Part shown: in pieces, positions 61,836 to 64,000 of the stretch
How positions within the stretch are numbered: position 1 is the stretch's first letter
How the letters are laid out: each line of letters begins with the position of its first letter
NCBI GenBank assembly: GCA_017501525.1
Contig: JAFVWT010000004.1
Location: forward strand, 62,001 to 126,000
Direction of reading: 5' to 3'
DNA length: 64,000 nt
Source: Bacteroidales bacterium
GTDB lineage: Bacteria; Bacteroidota; Bacteroidia; Bacteroidales; UBA932
Notes under the pieces: generated by a model
What the model saw: the letters and a program-made list of their open reading frames with translations, nothing else
Database searches by the model: none
Told to the model about the DNA's origin: nothing
Position numbers and translations under genes: made by a program

Positions 61836-61869
61836 AAGGTGGCAAATCTATATCAAATTTGCCACCTTT
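61836..61869 (-). terminator. Terminator of the PorV-like gene
   Basis: AAAGGTGGCAAAT and ATTTGCCACCTTT form a 13-bp perfect stem with a 9-nt loop; on the minus strand it ends in TTTTTTC. It lies 22 nt after the stop codon. Confidence 0.88.
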
Positions 61870-61891
61870 ATAAGTATTTAATCTATGGGTT

Positions 61892-62818
61892 TTAGAATGA
61901 GTATCCCAAGCCAACCATAAATGTATTGCCAAGTTGTGAATCTCCCATTCCAATCAGGTATGAACCATTTAATGAGATACCGATAATTTTCACACCAATA
62001 CCTACTGATGCGTATGAAGGAGTACCTTTAGTAGCGTCACCATAGTTGTAACCGGCAGCTACTCTAACCATATCATTCCATTTGTACTCAGCTCCTACAG
62101 CAGCTACAAATGCTTGAGATTCAAATGTCATACCTCCTTGTATATTAGCTGTGATAGCATGTTTCTCTTCTGCTCCGAATCTCTGTGTAGTACCTACACC
62201 AAGTTGAACGTTTGCAGGAAGTGAATATATGCTTGTCTCGCTATATTTAAGTTTTGAGCCGATATTAGATGCTGTTACACCAACTCTCATGAATTTCAGA
62301 TCCAACATAGCTCCAAAATCAGCTGAAACGGCACCTGCTTTAAGTTCAGGTGCATATTTGGTATTTACATAATTGATATTGGCTGATACTGAGAGGATGG
62401 GGAGAATTCTAAATCCAAGACCTACTCCAAGAGCCATTTCATTTGGTTTGAACTCTTCATTTGTAATACCGTTAATACTTGTAACAGGATAGGGTTTGTG
62501 CATGAGTGTTTTGAATCCTGCATTAATACTCATCCAATCAGTGATTCTTCCATAACCAGCGACTGCAATCATATTGGCTTGTGAAGGATTCCACATTCCG
62601 TAAGATGCACCTACGTCCATTATATTCTCAGAGAATAGGGTGGATGCGGTATTATTCCACATTGCAAAAGAGGTGGCATACATTGCTGCACCTGTATTTG
62701 CCATACCCATTACGTGTGCGTCGGGATTGTTCAAAAGGAACTCACCTGATTGGGCATTTGCTTTTCCGAATGTTAAGGCCGCGATAGTAATAAAGGCCGC
62801 TTTTATTATATTTTTCAT
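61892..62818 (-). CDS. PorV/PorQ-like outer-membrane protein
   Basis: A 308-residue exported protein: signal peptide (cleavage near KANAQSG), then FLLNNPDAHVMGMANTGAA, the start typical of the PorV/PorQ family, and regular amphipathic beta strands ending in the aromatic GLGYSF. PorV is the outer-membrane shuttle of the type IX secretion system; PorQ is a relative. Its ATG overlaps the stop of the upstream gene (TAATG at 62816-62820), and that gene encodes a T9SS cargo, which supports a link with T9SS. Whether it is PorV, PorQ or a dedicated partner is not settled. Confidence 0.85.
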   Translation of the reverse strand: MKNIIKAAFITIAALTFGKANAQSGEFLLNNPDAHVMGMANTGAAMYATSFAMWNNTASTLFSENIMDVGASYGMWNPSQANMIAVAGYGRITDWMSINAGFKTLMHKPYPVTSINGITNEEFKPNEMALGVGLGFRILPILSVSANINYVNTKYAPELKAGAVSADFGAMLDLKFMRVGVTASNIGSKLKYSETSIYSLPANVQLGVGTTQRFGAEEKHAITANIQGGMTFESQAFVAAVGAEYKWNDMVRVAAGYNYGDATKGTPSYASVGIGVKIIGISLNGSYLIGMGDSQLGNTFMVGLGYSF

Positions 62819-64000
62819 TATTGTTTCACGATGTTTTGTTTATACTCTCCGTTTGCCGATTTAATTATCAATGTGTATACGCCTGTAGGAACCTCCAACA
62901 TATCTATCACAGCAGGTGTGAATGTTCCAATCTTATGGTCGCCTGTATATACTTCTTTACCATTTACAGAGACGATAGAGATGGTTGCATCTGCATCTTT
63001 GTCAGAGCGGATGAACAAGTTGTCCACTACAGGGTTAGGGTATGCACTGTATGATATGGAATCTCCACTTCCTTCAGGTAGTACAGCCACTTGGAATGAG
63101 GTAGTTAGAGTTAGTCCACCTGCGTCTGTAACTGTAATTGTTATATCTACAAAACCTAAGTCTACAGGAGATACTACGATATTTCCATTATTGTAGGTAG
63201 CATTAGCAACTCCTTTTACCGATGTTGTGATGTTGTACATCAAAAGGTCCATCTTCTCATCGCTTATATATTGAGCTACAGGGATTGTAACTGCAGTTGC
63301 TTTGGGTGAGGTGAATCTGATATTCTCAAATTCTTTGATTAGAGTGGGTGCTTCATTTCCTTCAACGGTAACATTGAATGCAACCGAAGATGACATACCA
63401 TATTCATCGGTAATCACAAGAGAACCGGTATTGGCACCTGTATTCATTGCTGCAGCATTGAATGTAAGATATGAGATTGCATCTTGACCAGGATTTAGTG
63501 CAAGTGATACTCCTGAGATTTGAGGATCAATCGAGTAGGAAAGTGAGTGACCATCGTTGTCATATATATGCAATTCTACATTTCTCGATTCTGAAGCAGC
63601 TTGCGAGATAGTCATAACGATTTCTTCGTTAGGAGTGATAATAGGAGCATTGTTGCCACCGGTTGTAACTGTTAGTGATTCACTTGGAATAGACTCCTGT
63701 TTAGAATAGTCAATTGCAGTAGCAACTACATAGTAAGTGGTGTTGAACTCAAGACCTTTAACTGTGCCGCTCATAGTGCTGCCGGCTGTTATACTTCCTA
63801 CTTCAAATTCTTGATAATCAGTAGAGCTAAGGTTGTTTTCATTAATAGCTGAGGTTTTGTAGTAGATTCTGATCTTGGTAGGTTTTCCGCTGTCGCTGTC
63901 GCGAGGAACAGTCAATGTGAAATCGATGTTGTTAGAGCGGGCCTCAATATCCAAATCAGTAATTTGGTCAGGAGCTTCTCCACCGCTACCCATTACGGCA
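62818..64000 (-). CDS. T9SS-secreted protein with FN3- and cadherin-like domains (N-terminus beyond window)
   Basis: The frame is open at the right edge, so this is the C-terminal 393 or so residues of a larger protein; an internal ATG at 63993 is not convincing as a start. Visible are an FN3 domain (ITDLDIEARSN ... NTTYYVVATAIDYS), two Ig/cadherin-like segments (with ISQAASESRNVELHIYDNDG and MDLLMYNITTSVKG), and a C-terminal type A T9SS sorting domain (SYSAYPNPVVDNLFIRS ... GVYTLIIKSANG). Such an arrangement is common in secreted peptidases, but no catalytic domain is visible here. It is coupled to the PorV-like gene by TAATG. Confidence 0.85.
   Translation of the reverse strand, partial: AVMGSGGEAPDQITDLDIEARSNNIDFTLTVPRDSDSGKPTKIRIYYKTSAINENNLSSTDYQEFEVGSITAGSTMSGTVKGLEFNTTYYVVATAIDYSKQESIPSESLTVTTGGNNAPIITPNEEIVMTISQAASESRNVELHIYDNDGHSLSYSIDPQISGVSLALNPGQDAISYLTFNAAAMNTGANTGSLVITDEYGMSSSVAFNVTVEGNEAPTLIKEFENIRFTSPKATAVTIPVAQYISDEKMDLLMYNITTSVKGVANATYNNGNIVVSPVDLGFVDITITVTDAGGLTLTTSFQVAVLPEGSGDSISYSAYPNPVVDNLFIRSDKDADATISIVSVNGKEVYTGDHKIGTFTPAVIDMLEVPTGVYTLIIKSANGEYKQNIVKQ

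Overview
The window is a chromosomal segment of a member of the Bacteroidota, most likely the order Bacteroidales. The evidence is the TAnnTTTG -7 promoter boxes (several with TTTG 19-20 nt upstream), near-absence of Shine-Dalgarno sequences, a division cluster with the Bacteroidota-type FtsL-like protein and a PASTA-tailed FtsI, a BACON domain, many SCxK-type lipoproteins with fibronectin-III-like domains, a Bacteroidota-type omega subunit, and a type IX secretion (T9SS) C-terminal sorting domain at the right edge. The FN3-rich lipoproteins recall Rikenellaceae, but I cannot fix the genus.

Layout. 1-14.9 kb (minus strand): a nearly complete dcw cluster read mraZ-rsmH-ftsL-ftsI-murE-mraY-murD-ftsW-murG-murC-ftsQ-ftsA-ftsZ, without murF and ddl; ftsZ runs off the left edge. 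Upstream of mraZ lie four GGAA elements at an exact 10-bp period, a strong candidate MraZ operator. 15-26.4 kb: small stress and membrane genes (bcp, a hydrophobic membrane protein, a thioredoxin-fold lipoprotein), three large cell-surface lipoproteins, a field of palindromic dispersed repeats, a clostripain-family (C11) lipoprotein gene broken by an in-frame amber codon, and an AraC regulator. 26.6-31.3 kb: SulP transporter, a GNAT-like protein, tRNA-Lys, a lipoprotein peptide deformylase and a methyltransferase. 31.5-35.4 kb: a 1285-residue lipoprotein made of two FN3-like domains and eight copies of a beta-rich module, six of them arranged as two copies of a three-module block.

35.5-46 kb: ROK glucokinase plus sugar transporter, rubrerythrin, SDR plus Gate-domain membrane protein, then bamD-rpoZ-coaBC-recN-aminopeptidase P. 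46-50.8 kb (minus): LysM/periplasmic-binding protein, purC, a glycosyltransferase and an OmpH-like protein, led by a duplicated 54-bp promoter region. 50.9-57.3 kb: an Ig-like lipoprotein with pdxJ, divergent from nadK-uppS-bamA-skp (outer-membrane assembly). 57.4-61.7 kb: korAB (2-oxoglutarate:ferredoxin oxidoreductase) and gdhA, linked through 2-oxoglutarate. 61.9-64 kb (minus): a PorV/PorQ-like outer-membrane protein translationally coupled to the C-terminal part of a T9SS cargo protein.

Most striking: the shared beta module in four lipoproteins (about 15 copies), the amber-interrupted C11 protease gene, the 10-bp-phased MraZ sites, the repeat field at 19.8-20.3 kb, an inverted copy of the tRNA-Lys T arm, and the duplicated promoter/palindrome unit at 50.8 kb. 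No CRISPR array, prophage, transposase or classical defence island was seen.
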